Part shown: positions 49,601 through 62,182 of the stretch, one piece after another
Layout: each line of letters starts with the position of its first letter
Numbering within the stretch: the first letter of the stretch is position 1
DNA from: Gaertneriomyces semiglobifer
Lineage: Eukaryota > Chytridiomycota > Chytridiomycetes > Spizellomycetales > Spizellomycetaceae
Reading direction: 5' to 3'
DNA length: 64,000 nt
NCBI GenBank assembly: GCA_025558075.1
Contig: JAHLKF010000007.1
Location: forward strand, 248,001 to 312,000
Notes under the pieces: model-generated
The model's database searches: none
What the model saw: only the letters and a program-made list of their open reading frames with translations
Told to the model about the DNA's origin: nothing
Program-made: the position numbers and the translations under genes

Positions 49601-52600
49601 TGCTTCGAGTGACTTTATGCGTCGCGTAGCAGATCGTCGCCCAATCGGGTTTATCCAGCTGCTCGTGATGCCGTGCTCCCATCCCTTCCAATTCACTCAA
49701 CACGTCTCTTAACCGTTTCAACTGCATTTCAACCCCTCGCTTTTGCTTGAGAATCTTTTCCCGCATTTCGGCGTCTTCCGGCCCCAACTTATCAAGGCGC
49801 GCTCGTTCCTGCTCAGACGGATTCTGTGCCAATCTCAATCGCTCCTTCACATCTTTTAATTGTCCCTCAGCCTGCAAGGTTCGCAGCGTGAGCTGTTGAT
49901 GAGAACGATTCATATCTTCAAACTTGCTTCTCCAGCCTTGTAACCTGCGCAAGACTTTTTTCGTCATAGGCAATATGTGACGACAGTCCGATAACGCCCA
50001 GTTATCCGGATTATAATCATTCTGCGGATGCTTGGGTTGTGCTTCGCCTTTGATCAAAAGTATCGTGTCACGCAGCCCTTCTCCAAATGCATCCAAATGG
50101 TTCTGGTGTTGTTTGATAACAGAGTCAAAGTACGCATATAGCTCATCTTCAGCCACCTCAACAGGTTTCGCGAGCTCTTCGTCTGTCAGCTGTTTTAACT
50201 CTGGTGGAGCGCTAACAGTTGACTTCGGTGGGTTTGCGGTCGGTCCTCCAAACAGCTTCGCGCCGGGGGCCACTGCCGGTTTCGTCGTGGCTCCAAAAAC
50301 ACCAGTTTTCGCAGCAGCAGGAGCACCAAACAGTCCTCCCGTTGGCTTCTTCTCAGTAGATGCTGCGGTCGTCAGGGTTCCCGCCGCTTTAGTTGCTAAG
50401 GCGCCAGAAGCGGGAGCACCAAAGAACGACGGAGGATTTCCGCTAGTTCCAACGTTGCTAGATGTCGGGCCCGCCGCAGTCGTTGCAGAAGTCTTGCCAA
50501 CCGCCGTGCTGCCAAACGTCGGAGCTGAATTTGCACCGCCCAGCCCAAACAAACCTGCAGGCTTATTCAATCCTGATGCCCCTCCGAAAAGGCCTCCAGT
50601 AGGTTTTGAGGCCGCAAGGCTTTGCGCGGGAGCTGTAGCACCAGCTCCAAAAAGCCCTCCAGCAGGCTTGGCCTCCTCGCCAGTCTTGGTCGACGAGGAT
50701 GGTGCCCCGAAAAGACTGCCAGCAGGCTTAGGTGTTTCGCCGCTTTTCCCAGCAGCAAGAGCGCCTCCAAAAAGACCTTGAGCAGGTTTGGCAGCATCAC
50801 TACTCTGAGCGGTAGCGGCACTAGTGCCAAACAATCCTCCAGGTTTGGTGGCCGCTCCAAAGACGCCGCCAGCAGGGGTAAGCCCACTTGTTGCTTCACC
50901 GAACGAGAACCCTTTCACGCCTCCACTCGCCGCTCCCACTACTTTAACCTCCCTCGGCACGGTCATCTCCCCGCACTTTTCTCCACCCTCCACTGCCTTC
51001 CGATCCACCACATTATACGCCCACAGCCACCCGCGACAATTCAGCGCCCACAATCCCGGTACAGGCGGTCCCTCTGGCAAATCCTCAGTCTCCGGCTTCA
51101 ACCCTTCCTGTGACGTAAAATCCATCGCCATACCCACGATCCAACTGTTTTCTTCTTTCTCATCCAACGGCATACTGATTCCCTTTCCTTCATCCAAAGT
51201 CCAATTCGCCCATGTGTTACTCTCTTTGCTGCATCCGATAAAGCCAAAGTCGACCGCGTTGATGTTAGAGACTGTGAGGAGATACTTGACGTCCCCGCCC
51301 AGATGGCGGATGGGCTCAATAAAGTACCGTGATGACCGGTCAGAGTCGGGCCAAATGGGGTCGTTCAAGCGGGTATAAGATGTAGCTTTCGTGTTTTGAG
51401 GGGTTTTGGTTTGTTCAACAATGTACAGTGGCCGTGAATCTTGACTTGCGGAATCATCGGGGCCGTAGATCGCCACAAAAATAGCGTTCTCCAGCCAAAC
51501 TAAACAGTCCACTGCAAAACTTGAGGTTAGCGGGTTCAAGAAAAAGCAACTGGGTGTTTATGTGTAGGCTCTTGGGAGCAACGCACCTTTTCCGTCAAGT
51601 CCTAACTCCTTGGGCGGTGGTATCCGATTTTTCTCAGTTCCCTCAGGCGTTACTTGCACAATCGATCCGTCCTTCAATCCCACAGCCAGCTGTTTCCCTT
51701 TCGGACTCCAAGCCACTACAAAAAGCCACAGAAAAAGCCAACAGTTACTATCCATTCCAAAGCGAGAAACAGTGCACAATCGCACTCAGTGCCAAAACTC
51801 ACCAGTCGTAACATCCTTTAACCGCAAATCCACCGGGCTCTCTCCTGCAGTATACAAAGTCACACGTCCCTGTCGATCCAAAACCGCCACACTCCGCGGC
51901 ATGGCCTCCGGATTCGGTCGTATCTCAACCGCATCTCCCACATCCACAACATACTTTGGCTCTCCACCCGCCTAATCCAGGAACACGACAAACACACGTC
52001 AGTCAACTGAACATCAAATGTTGCCTCATACGGAAAACCCTTCAACAAAGAGTAATTACCTTTCGCAACACCGCCTCCACGTCAAACACCCTCATCTTCC
52101 CGTCATCGCCATACACCAGCACATGTTCTCCTTCTTTATCAAAAACCACACCCCGCGTACGACACCTCGTATCAACCCTTACAACCTTATCACACCGCTC
52201 AACAAGCGCCCCCTTTTCAGCAGTCCTCAAGACTCTTCTCAGATCATCAACTTTTGCAAGCGCGAACCCTACTCAACAAAACCCAGGCAAATAAGAAAGA
52301 GGCAAAATCAACAATGAGTTTCCAAGATTCTCAAACTGCGTTTGTTTTGTATACGTGTGGAAGAAGGAAAAGACTTACCGGAATCACCGCCAACAGCCAC
52401 AACCCCAATCGCATTCGACACCGCCAAAAGGCCTATCCTTCTTGTCCCTACCGGCTCCTCAGTGTCTCCATCTCCTTGTCCAAACGCATCAAACACCTTG
52501 ATACGCGCATCGACTTGTAACGGCCGGAACTCCAACGTCTACAAAAATCACAAACAAACCAAAACTCCCAATTAGCCATCACTCATAAGACCACCCGCCC

Positions 52601-52698
52601 ACCAAAAAAAGTGTATGGCATGCAATAGAAAGGGAGAATTCTCATAGCTTTGTACTTACTTCCCAATCCACATCGTCACCAGCTACCTCTACTGACAT
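46676..52698 (-). CDS. FG nucleoporin of Nup159/Nup214 type
   Basis: Seven exons: 52698-52660, 52538-52379, 52268-52060, 51971-51803, 51715-51587, 51511-47113 and 47036-46676, giving 1821 residues. The first 430 or so residues read as a beta-propeller (FRPLQVDARIKVFD, GVVFDKEGEHVLVYGDDGKMRVFD, VAWSPKGKQLAVGLKDGSIVQV, VDCLVWLENAIFVAIYG). FG/GLFG-like repeats follow at about 440-670, then a coiled coil (about 680-870), an acidic Glu/Ser-rich segment, and a C-terminal FG block with FGSS and QQPSGFA units. Nup159/Nup214 lies on the cytoplasmic face of the pore, where it binds the DEAD-box helicase Dbp5 for mRNA export. The tiny first exon encodes only 13 residues and is supported by exact splice phases. 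The C-terminal part that anchors Nup159 to Nup82 is replaced here by FG repeats, as in Nup214. Confidence 0.9.
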
Positions 52699-53261
52699 GT
52701 CACACAACCCACACACACTCTCTCAATGTTTTATATAAACACACCCAACGCACAATTAGGTATTACTACATACGAATGCCTCACACCGACTTCGTGCTAT
52801 ACAAATCACAAGGAAATGCCAGAATTTCGTACGCTATGCCAATCCTTTGTGTGTATGTGAACCCCTTCCACAATTACTCTCAGTTTGAACCTGTCCAAGA
52901 TCGCAACTCGACGGCACAGTCATCAAACTCACAAACCAACTTCTGTCAAACGCGTTCACAACCAAAAAAGCCAAAGCTTCAACCAAAACAACGAAGGATA
53001 GGAACAAGTAAAAATGAAAATTAAACGCCATAAAAAAAAGAACGTCTATAAACAAACAGCAGCCCCCACTCAGTCTTTCCTCCCACCCATCCCTCACAGC
53101 TCTTCCAAAACCTCAACATCTACCCCCTATGTTTCCTTTTCTTCTCGTCCCGCATTCAGACCAAAAAAAAGAAAAAAACACAATCCAAATCATAGAGTCC
53201 CCTCGCCTACATGCAACTCCACGTCCTTTCCCTCTTCCGCTTATTTCATGCAGAGCGAGGT
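52699..53261. other. Intergenic region upstream of the nucleoporin gene
   Basis: A minus-strand TATATAAA at 52737-52730 lies only 32 bp from the ATG, so its role is doubtful. The rest is the A/C-rich 3' flank of the WOPR gene. No gene is seen. Confidence 0.4.
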
Positions 53262-54936
53262 TTAATTTTCTTCCCAGTCCATGTCATCTTCACCACTCAT
53301 ATCCGCGTCTCCTGTCGATTTCCTACCCATCTCACTATTTCTACCCACATCCGTCATTATTCTGTCATGTCCCATCCCAACCACAGCTTCCAGACTCCCA
53401 CGGCCCCTATACCCTACATCGGGTGTCCAATTCGCATGTGCAAGGAACAACGGTTGTTTGAAATCACCCACTCCCATGCCTCCCATCGCATGTGTCGGAT
53501 ACGACCCACCCCCCGCACCCGTCGCAGCCGTCGACGCCAACGACGACCCAGGTGCCGTCGTAGCAGGGGGCCCAGCAGCAGCCGCAGGTGAAGGAGGAGG
53601 AGGCGCAGCAGCCGTCTGCGAGCCCTTCAACAGCGGATTCCGTAACATGGGCGTCGGCGGCGGTAACATCAACCGATTCGTGCTCCCTCCACCACTTCCA
53701 TTACCCCCATTACTCCCCGCACTTCCATTCCGACTCATCCCATTCGACGGCGTATTCCCGTGCCTCGATGAAGAAGACGAAGAGGAAGGATGTGGCGCTC
53801 CCGTGCTTTCCAACACACCCACTGGTAACGACCTCACACTCATCGCCCTCCGTTCCTCGCTATTTCGCTCTAACGGGACAGTCATTGTCGTCAAAATACT
53901 CGGACTGCGTTGGCGGGCAAACGCATGTTGCTGATAAACCGCCGGGTAGTCGTACGAGTATCCGTCGTCATAATCGCGGTACATGGATTTAGTAGGGTCA
54001 TAGGGACGGTCAAAGGATGAATGCTGGGATTCGTACGGCGAATGCTGAGCATTTTGCTGACCAAGGCTATTCTGACTTGGATGATGATGATGGTGATGGC
54101 CGCCGTCATATCCCAGATACTTGCCGCTATCCAGCGATGGACGGGGCATTCGATCCACCATCTTGTCATTGATAGGATGTCCGTACGCGCCCATATGTGG
54201 TCCAACCTTGCCGCCCGATGATTGAGACTGCGACGTGCTCGTGCTCCCCCGCTTATGTTTGGTGATAGGCACGTAATGTGGGCGGTCGGTTGCAGACGAC
54301 GTAGTGAGGGGTAAAGAATTCAACGACGATCGAGACGAAGAAAGCGACGATGACGACAGCGACGTCTGCGCTGGCACACCTGCTGTTATCAATCCATAAG
54401 CACCCACTCACCCTCCCTTCTTTGAACGGTAGCAACAACTGGCACTTACCACCTCCCTCGGGCATGAAATCCGGATACACACTGGCACTGATGACCAAAT
54501 CGCCAAAATCCGCACACTCACTCGGCGTCTTCAACCGTCTTTCCTGCGCATCCCTTCTCGTATAATAACTCACCAAATGCTGTCTCCTCCCTTCATTCGT
54601 CGTAATACTAATCGCTTTCTTCGTCAACCCCCCATCTTTGATCACATACTCCAACTTGCCCTCCTCCTCGCCTTCCATCCGTTTCCTCTGCTCCACCTGA
54701 CGGTAAATCAAGAAACTCCCATTGATACGCGACGGAGACCAATGCTTCCCATCCGTCCATCGCTTGATCCCAGACTCATCTTCGTCCCATATGAACACCG
54801 CCCCGGATTTGACATGCTGCAACCGCTCGGTTTCCGTGAGACGACGGTGCACCCGTGGAAGACGATGCAGCCGACACGCTTCGAAAAGGAGAAGCGCGTC
54901 GTTGGGCGATTCGACATATCCCTGCCATGATTGCAT
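53262..54936 (-). CDS. WOPR-domain transcription regulator (Gti1/Pac2/Wor1/Ryp1 family)
   Basis: Two exons, 54936-54450 and 54382-53262, joined by a 67-bp intron, encode 535 residues. WOPR box a is at the very N-terminus (GYVESPNDALLLFEACRL) and continues through the KSGAVFIWDEDESGIKRWTDGKHWSPSR stretch, where FIWDE and RWTDG.WSPSR are family hallmarks. Box b follows at about 110-160 (KKAISI, HLVSYY, LKTPSE). The rest is low-complexity: His run, Ser runs, Ala/Pro-rich part and an acidic end. WOPR proteins are fungal DNA-binding master regulators of morphology or development. The 1.6-kb upstream region is the longest clean non-coding stretch of this part, as is typical for these genes. Confidence 0.93.
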
Positions 54937-56517
54937 TGTTGAATGAATTTTCTATTTGGGGACGGGAGATCCTCTAGTGGTCCGCCCTTTGTGTGTGTGA
55001 CTGTGGGATGTTGGGTTAATGGATGTGTGCTCTCGTCGGTACTTGGTACGTTCGTAGATTGACAGCCACACCTCACGGGTCGTTACGACAAACGCCAAAT
55101 ATTAATCGTCTGCGGTGTGTGTGCGTCACTGAATGTGTAAGTGGGCCTCCAACGGATGAGGTGTAATCTCCCGTAGACAATAGGTCAAACTCCACCTCCA
55201 GTTCACCAAGCGGAAGCGGCAAATCAAGTAAAGCCGATCTCAGATTTCGCCTTTCTAAAAACTTATCGACTCTGATCGCCAAACGCCCGTACTTAATGGA
55301 ACCGTGACAAAAATCCGTCCAAGTCGGTTTTGGGTATACGATAACGTTGCAGTGTAACAGCAGAACAGAGAGCGAGACCGAGTACGGTAGTAGCGATTTC
55401 CAACACTCTCTCTCAAGAGACAGAACGAACAACCGACAGAGGGAAAGTAAACCCCGTTCTCCTTTCGGCGATACCGGTATCGGTTATCACGACTTCCCTC
55501 TGCCCCCAACTCTCCTCTTTCACTAACTACTCCAACGATAAACCCCTCCTCAAAACCTCCGACAGCATTCACCTAATCACAAAACCGGAGGTTACATGAC
55601 ACCCGAAAAAAAAAAAAATCCACCAAAAGACGATTGTGTATAAGCGACTTACCTCAACCCTTTTTCTGTTAATCAAAGCAACCTCAGTGCCTTACTCGTA
55701 AAAGAAACAGAGAGTGTATCCTATCCAGTTTTACCAACTCTCTCTTTTCCTGTCGTTGAGCAACTTTCACAACAAACTGACTAACTCGTAATGGGAAGAG
55801 GGTTTGAAATCACGCCCAAAAAGGTCTCGCATATAAACGGCCAAACCCCACCTCCCCCCTTAAACTTTAAATAGAGGCTGCACGTTGGTTGCGTCTATGG
55901 GGCGAGACAAAAAAACGCAGAATGCCTCACAAAAAGGGTATGGGGTTGAATGGCAAACGTAATGGGTTGGGTGTGTGTGGTGGTGTGGTATGTAAATAGA
56001 CCCCCAACCAATGTCAAAGAGTCAAAGAGGAGGAGAGGGGGGCTTGATTTTGTTGTTTGCCAGGTTTGGGCGCGGGTTTTTGCAGTAGTTCCTCTGCGCG
56101 CTTTCAATGGGGGCGCCTTTCATCAGTCAACAAACGCTTACTTACACACATGCACTAATAGATCGGCGAAGTGATTTTACAGTTTGGGGCACACACAGAA
56201 AGCAAGCAGAAAAAAGAGGAAACGTATTCTTTCACAACGGTATAGAAAAAAAACAACAAGAGGCGGAAATGCGGAGAAACAACAAAGAAAAAAGACTCGG
56301 TATAAAAATGGTCCCCTCCAACTAAAAACGCGTCCATCGGCCGTCTCCCACATAAAACCCAGTCTACCACACAGCTCCACCATCTCGTAAAAAGACCAAC
56401 AAATGAGGGAAGGGAAAACAATGAGGAAACCCCCACACCAACCAGTCCAACCCAAAGACAAAAAAAGCACGTCCCATCTTTCGCCAAGGTGCTCAAGCCA
56501 AAGCAACCTCATTTTCT
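54937..56517. promoter_or_regulatory. Long upstream region of the WOPR regulator
   Basis: About 1.6 kb without a supported gene separates the WOPR start from the end of the SDR gene. It contains a perfect 14-bp palindrome CGATACCGGTATCG at 55469-55482, an A13 run near 55597-55609 and long purine-rich tracts. A minus-strand CTATTTAAAG near 55865-55874 could be a TATA box for a long 5' leader. The 105-codon minus frame at 55255-55572 might be an upstream ORF but has no support. Confidence 0.45.
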
Positions 56518-58418
56518 TCATTCCTTCAAGGTGCCTTTTGGCCACCACCCCTCCCTCACCCAATCCTCCACAACCCGCTTCACACCCTCCCTCGTCACAT
56601 TTGGCACTTCATACACAAACCCCATCTTGTCAAGCTTGCTCCCGTCCACACTCAGTGCGTTGTCCTTCAATAGCTCTTTGTCGAGGTACGGCGTCAACGG
56701 CGTGCTCGTCACTCCACCGGCTTTGCAGAGCTCGGACCAGGGGGCTAGGTGCTTGTCGTTGACGTCTTCGGTGACAGACTCGAGGTTCAACTGCACAAAG
56801 AAAAACAAAAACACACGCAGTCAAACACGGTGAGAGACAAAGAGAAAGGGGGAGAGAGAGAGAAGGTAAGCAAGGCATAAACACAACCATACAGAAAAGC
56901 ATCTCCCATAAACGATAAAGACAAAAACGCACCTTTGCAAACTGACTAATCACAGTCCCCTGAAACCCCGTATCAATACCAAACAACGCACCCACAATCT
57001 CATTCACCTTGCCCTGATCCGTCTCATTCTTATCCACCACATTGTACACCTCGCATCCCTTGTCCACAGGCTTGTCCCGTCCACCGCCCTGGGATTTCAA
57101 GGCCGTGAGGAACCACAAGGCCCGACACACGTCGCGCACGTGGACAGTGTACATTTTGAGGTCTTTGGTCCAGAGAAGCTCCATTTTTTCGGAAAGGTGG
57201 CGGTACACGGCGCCAATGATGAACCGAGGAGCTGTAGCGTTCGTACAAATTTCAGAAAAAAGAGGATAGCGAAAGATCAGTTCTGTACGTTTAAGGTGGG
57301 AAAACAATCACCAAAATAACAAAAGAAAGCGCAGCGGGGGACGCACACAACCAAAAAAAGAACAACTAAGCCAAAAAAAACACTTACTCAACCCCGCCAC
57401 ATCCCCTTCCCCCCACACAATCGGACACCTCACCACCACACTCCGCAACCCACTCCCCGTCAACTTCCTCACCTCCTCCTCCGCCTTCCACTTTGCCTTC
57501 GCCAACATCGTCCACGGCTTAATCTTCCCTTCCTCCCCACTCGGCTTCTTATCGCTCTCATACACCTGGCACGTTCCCAATTCAATAAACACCACGTTGC
57601 GTTTCTGGGCTTCCCCCGCGCAGAGGGCAGCGAGGGACACGATCCGCTCTTCGTAGACGGACTCGGATTGGCCGTATTTGGTTTCGGCGGCGAGGTTGAA
57701 GACGTAGTCGAATTGGTTGGTGGAGGAGGGGAGCGCGGTGGAGGCGGAGGAGGGGAGGTGCGTGGGGAGGTCGAACGCCTTGGAGACCGCAGTGGGATTG
57801 GTCAGATTGGCTTGTCTGAATTCGACAATGGGGTTCTCAAGCACTGTTCGTGTTGTGTGTGTTTGTTTGTGTGTTGTGTTGATTGAGTGGAGAAAGTTGA
57901 TAGATCCATCGTGATAACGGTGATCGACATAGAAAGGGTGACGAACAAGAAAGAAAAAGAAACGCAAATTGATGAGTTTTGACACATTCGTCGTTCCTCA
58001 ACACTCAAACCACACCCAAGAATTGTTCCAATATTCAATTCCTCTCATGTCAGTTTTTTCTCCTATTCAGTTCTTCTCATGTCGTCTTTCTCCCATATTC
58101 AGTTTCTCTCACGCCAACTTTCTCTCACATTCAGTGCTTTCCCGGGGTGGTACGAGCACTTAAAACACCACCACCACCAAAAAAAACAAAAAACAAAAAA
58201 CCCTCCTATCCCCCTCCCATCCTCACATTTTCCACATTTTCAAAAAAAAAAAAAAACTTACCATTCTTATACCGATCCGCCAAATACGCCGTAGCAGGCA
58301 CCGCCTTATCCACGACCCTCACAAACCCACACACCTCCTTTGTCACAAGGTACTCCACCAGATTCCGGCCAATAAAGCCGATCCCACCCAACACCAACAC
58401 ATTGGGTTTCGTGGTCAT
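56518..58418 (-). CDS. Atypical extended SDR / NAD-dependent epimerase-like protein
   Basis: Four exons, 58418-58262, 57843-57388, 57231-56933 and 56790-56518, encode 394 residues. The N-terminal Rossmann motif is VLVLGGIGFIGRNLVEYL (GxxGxxG), with an FNLAAETKYGQSE segment in the usual NAA position. Later parts (LKPWT-like KPWTMLAKAKWKAEEEV, VVRCPIVWGEGDVAGLTPRFIIGAVYRHL, LWTKDLKMYTVHVRDVCRALWFL) fit the 3-beta-HSD/epimerase superfamily. The catalytic YxxxK pair is not seen where expected (TMLAKAK stands there), so it may be a binding or non-classical enzyme. Introns are long for this genome: 418, 156 and 142 bp. The substrate is unknown. Confidence 0.82.
58025..58140. repeat. Degenerate tandem repeat of about 30 bp inside SDR intron 1
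   Basis: Four imperfect units of the type TATTCAGTTYCTCTCA followed by a T/C-rich spacer lie inside the 418-bp intron. They account for part of its unusual length. Confidence 0.6.
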
Positions 58419-59705
58419 TGTAAAAATGTATATCTATCGCCCAGCTTCTACAAGATAAAAATCACACACACGCTTTCTTTCACTCTGTGGCTTTTTTGCG
58501 CGGTATACGAGTGGAGATCCGCTTTTTTGATGAGGATTGGATGGTGATGAGATTGGTTCGGATTTGCCGAATAAGGTTGGTTGCCGCGGTTTTTTAACGT
58601 CTTAAGTCTTGCCAGGTTCGGTTTCGGTTTCGTATTATACGACACAAAACTCTCACGTCTCCGAAAAAACAAAACGCACTTCTCACACAACGGCTTCTGA
58701 CACCAAATCGCTTTTCGACACGCGTGTGTCGAGTGTGTCGATGCTTCGTATCAAACCCTCAAGAGATCAAAAACCCCACTTCACACTCTTCACAAAACCT
58801 CCGTTCGTATAAGTCTTGATCTAACCGAGAAAAACCATCAGAGATCGCTTTCCAAACACACACACCCCTTCAAATGCAAAAAAACCCAAGATTCGACAAA
58901 CACATACCAACACACACTCCCGTGCAGTTCCACGACACCCCACCCACCACAGAACAACAGAGAGAGGTACGACACCCCCCCCACAAAAACACAGAATAAA
59001 TACTTTGTATACCTCCAACCCAAACCCGCGAAAAAACAAGCGTGATCTACAATACGCCCTCGAAACAAGACAGAGGGGGGAGATGTAAAGAAAGAAAGCG
59101 AGAGAGAGAATGAGGAAGATGTAAGGGGGTGTTGTGTTGTGGTGTAGGTTAAAAAGGGGGGGTGACAGATCTATTTTTGGGTCCTCTCCCCCAGATGCGT
59201 AAAGAACAGTGAGGGCGGGGGGGGCTGCGAAGTTGTATATGAATGTGTGTAATAATGTGTGTGTGTTCTGGAACAACATGAGCGAGACGCGTTTGGGCGG
59301 TAAACGCGGGCCGAAAAACGTTGACACCCGGCACGCGCTCTATATATATATAGTCTACATAATACAGATCTACGAGACCACACATAACATGTAGATGCAG
59401 ATGCAGTATATATACCACTTTGTTGAATGTTTCTACATGTATTGACCTCCAAAAAATCTTACCCAAAAAACCCAGTATCGCATACAGTGTATATACCAAC
59501 GGATCTACCCTCTCACTCTACATCACTTTCCACAAAAAAAAAAACAAAGAGAAAAACCAGTTTCTCCCATATCATGCTTCCGTGTTCGCCCACGCATCCC
59601 ATTACTTCTAACCCCCCAACCCCCACAATCTGTCCCAAAAAAAAAGGTGAACTCTCAAAGCGACCAAAAAATGCGTACCTCTCACAGCGAAAAAAAATAA
59701 AAACG
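58419..59705. other. Intergenic, low-complexity region upstream of the SDR gene
   Basis: About 1.3 kb of A/C-rich plus-strand sequence with poly-A and poly-G patches and a CTATATATATATAG tract at 59339-59352. No coding frame has support. It should hold the SDR promoter on the minus strand. Confidence 0.45.
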
Positions 59706-62182
59706 TTATACACCCCTCACAACCCCTCTGACAACCTCCAACTCCCCCACAAGCGTTTCCCTTTCAACAAGCAACTGCTTGACCTTCTGATACGCCTGTT
59801 TCGACAACGTGTCAAACTTTTTCTGTTGTGCGGCGACGGTTGCTTTCAATTGCTCAATCTCTTGTGTCAGTTTCTCAACCTCACCAACATTCGTAACATT
59901 CGCAACGTTCGTAACATTCGTGACATCAGCGTTGACACCATCATCAAGAATGGGTTTTGTAGAGTCGGAAATCATGGAAAGGTTTTGAATTGGTGAGGTC
60001 TGACTCGACGTAGACACTACCATCGGTCGTGTCTGGATCTGCACATGTCGAATCTTCTTCCGCCTCTGTTTCTCGGGTGGTTTCTCATCTGATGCCGCGG
60101 GTTGTGGTGGTGGTTTGGTGTGTGAGAGATCTTGTGGTGAATCTTTGATTTTTAGTCCTGACACCATCGAGGATGAGGACAACGATGGTTGTGGTGGAGT
60201 GACAGTTGTGGAGTCGGATGGACTGACGGGAGGAACGGGGTGTACTCTTCCGACGGGTGCGGGGACGAGATCAGTTCTCTGGACTTGTCCGACCACGATG
60301 GGTACCGGTATCTGCGGTTGCGGCGTTTCTCCACCTGCCACATCCGCACTTACACTCGTATTCCCACCCACACTCGCATTAGCACCGACACTCGTATTCA
60401 CCACTCCAATGGTATTCATCAAACCATCGTCTCTCCTCAAAGAACTTGTTCTCTGCCTCACCCATCCCCTATCAAACTCTCCCTCCCCTACCATCGCCGC
60501 CGACACACCACCACCACCGTCCGACTCTTCCGTCTCCCCATTCAACGTTCCCCACTGCACATCCGTCTCGGGGTACGCCCACACCTCACCCTCCTCATCA
60601 ATCCACGCCCCCCTACACAACTCTGTCCGTTCATCAAACCGTATCACCCTTCCCCGTCCACCACCATTCACAACACCACCATTACTAACACCTATTTTCC
60701 CATTCACGTTTCGATTCCGATTGCGGTTCAGTTTGATACGCGGACCGGGTTGGATCACCAGTCCGTTATAGGATACAGGCACGACAGGAACGAGGGTGTT
60801 GAGTTCGGTGTTATGTAGGGTTTCGTCGTCCATATCAAGCAAGTAATCGTCTTCATCCTCGTCATCATTATTATTGTCGTACTCTTCTTCTTGACGTGCG
60901 GTGGGAGTGTATGCCCCGGCGTCATCATATGGCGACATATGGCTATCGGGTGAGACCTCCGTCTGATAATGATGAGGTGGTGATTCTATCGCAGGTGAAC
61001 GCGTGTAGTACGGCATCGAAACCGGTAACGCGACGTCATCCACAGGTGGACTACCCGCGTTCTCATTTTTCCCGAACCTGTCCATTGATAGGTGTGCGAT
61101 CGGCGGTGGTGGTGAAGGGACCGTAACCGACGCGGATTCAGGTTCATCACCGACACTATCGTCGTCGTTGGGGGAGTGAAGCGGACTGCCTAACCCCAAG
61201 ACTTTTGGATCGAAGAGGGACACGCGAAAACTCTCATCGGGCATTTTGAGTAACGGTGCGGGATCCTGGGTGGTGTTGGTCATGAACGATTCGGGTGAGG
61301 AACTTTGTTGTTGATGGGAATGGAGGGATTGGAGTCTGGGCAAGACGAGACGCCCTTGATCTTCAGCGATGATGATACTCCTGCGCACAGCCTTGTTGCG
61401 TGATGCGTCATCGGGAAAAGACATGTTTTGGAGGTCACTAAAATGGACGTGCAGTGGATCCGTCGTATTCGTGTTGTTGTTGTTGTTGTCGGTGTTGTCG
61501 GTGTTGTCGGTGTTGTTGAGGATGGGCGGATTAGTTGGAGTGGGAGGGATGGAATTTGAAAGAGATGCAGCAGCAGGAGAAGAGGAGGGGACAATGGATT
61601 TGGACCTGCCAAAGCCAAAGAAGCGCTTTCTCTTTTTTTCTCACTGGATTGTTTTGCGGTATTTTGATCCGTAGCGTTGTTGATGTCGATGGGATTGACA
61701 GGGGCACCCATGTTATTTTTCAGGAACCCGACCAATTTGGAACTTGCCGTAGGTGAAGTGGGTGGTTGTTGCAGGGAATAGGCTGTGTTATTGCTATTGT
61801 TGCTGGTTGTGGTGATGTGCGTTCCCACTGACATGCGATCCATTGACACGACCTCTTGCGATGATGTTATTGACGTGGGCGTACCAGTAGCAGCAGTTGC
61901 AGCAGTTGGAGTAGCAGTAGTTGCATTCGTCGTCGCAGTTGCATTATAATAGATATCGACATCGTCCAAGTCACCAGGATCATCATTGCTATCCCATCGC
62001 GATGACAGGGTGATGCGAGTGGTGGGAGCGCCGGACTGCAGGATGCGTTCAAAGTCTTGCTGGATGGCAGCCTTTTTGTACATTGCCATTGTTTGTGGCG
62101 TTGTCCCTGTTGTCGTTGTTGTCGTTGTTGTCGTTGTTGTCATTGTTGTCATTGTTGTCATTGTTGCTGTTGTTGCGGCCAT
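59706..62182 (-). CDS. Low-complexity coiled-coil protein, apparently frameshifted at a poly-A run
   Basis: The frame starting at ATG 62182 reads Thr-rich repeats, then AMYKKAAIQQDFERILQSGAP and a Ser/Thr/Asn region. It then loses sense near 61640. From there another frame is open to the stop at 59706, beginning KRFFGFGRSKSIVPSSSP and ending with a coiled coil (EKLTQEIEQLKATVAAQQKKFDTL). The switch falls on seven A residues of the coding strand (61639-61633). One further A would join both halves into one frame of 825 residues. No GT-AG intron with matching phase was found there. Coordinates therefore cover the joined gene as a broken or mis-sequenced model. The family is not recognised; a segment CRGAWIDEEGEVWAYPETD looks conserved. 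Confidence 0.6.
62098..62170. repeat. GTT/GTC-type trinucleotide repeat within the N-terminal codons
   Basis: A run of GTTGTCGTT and ATTGTCATT units encodes the Thr/Met-rich start of the minus-strand coiled-coil protein. Such runs are prone to length change. Confidence 0.75.

Noticed and set aside
50032..50781. 249-codon plus-strand frame rich in Pro and Ala
   Set aside because: It is antisense to the GLFG-like repeats of the nucleoporin and has no domain or splice support.
53281..53934. 217-codon plus-strand frame
   Set aside because: It is antisense to the low-complexity C-terminal half of the WOPR regulator.
60115..60818. Overlapping plus-strand frames over 200 codons
   Set aside because: They are shadows of the low-complexity minus-strand coiled-coil protein. 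Composition follows the opposite strand.
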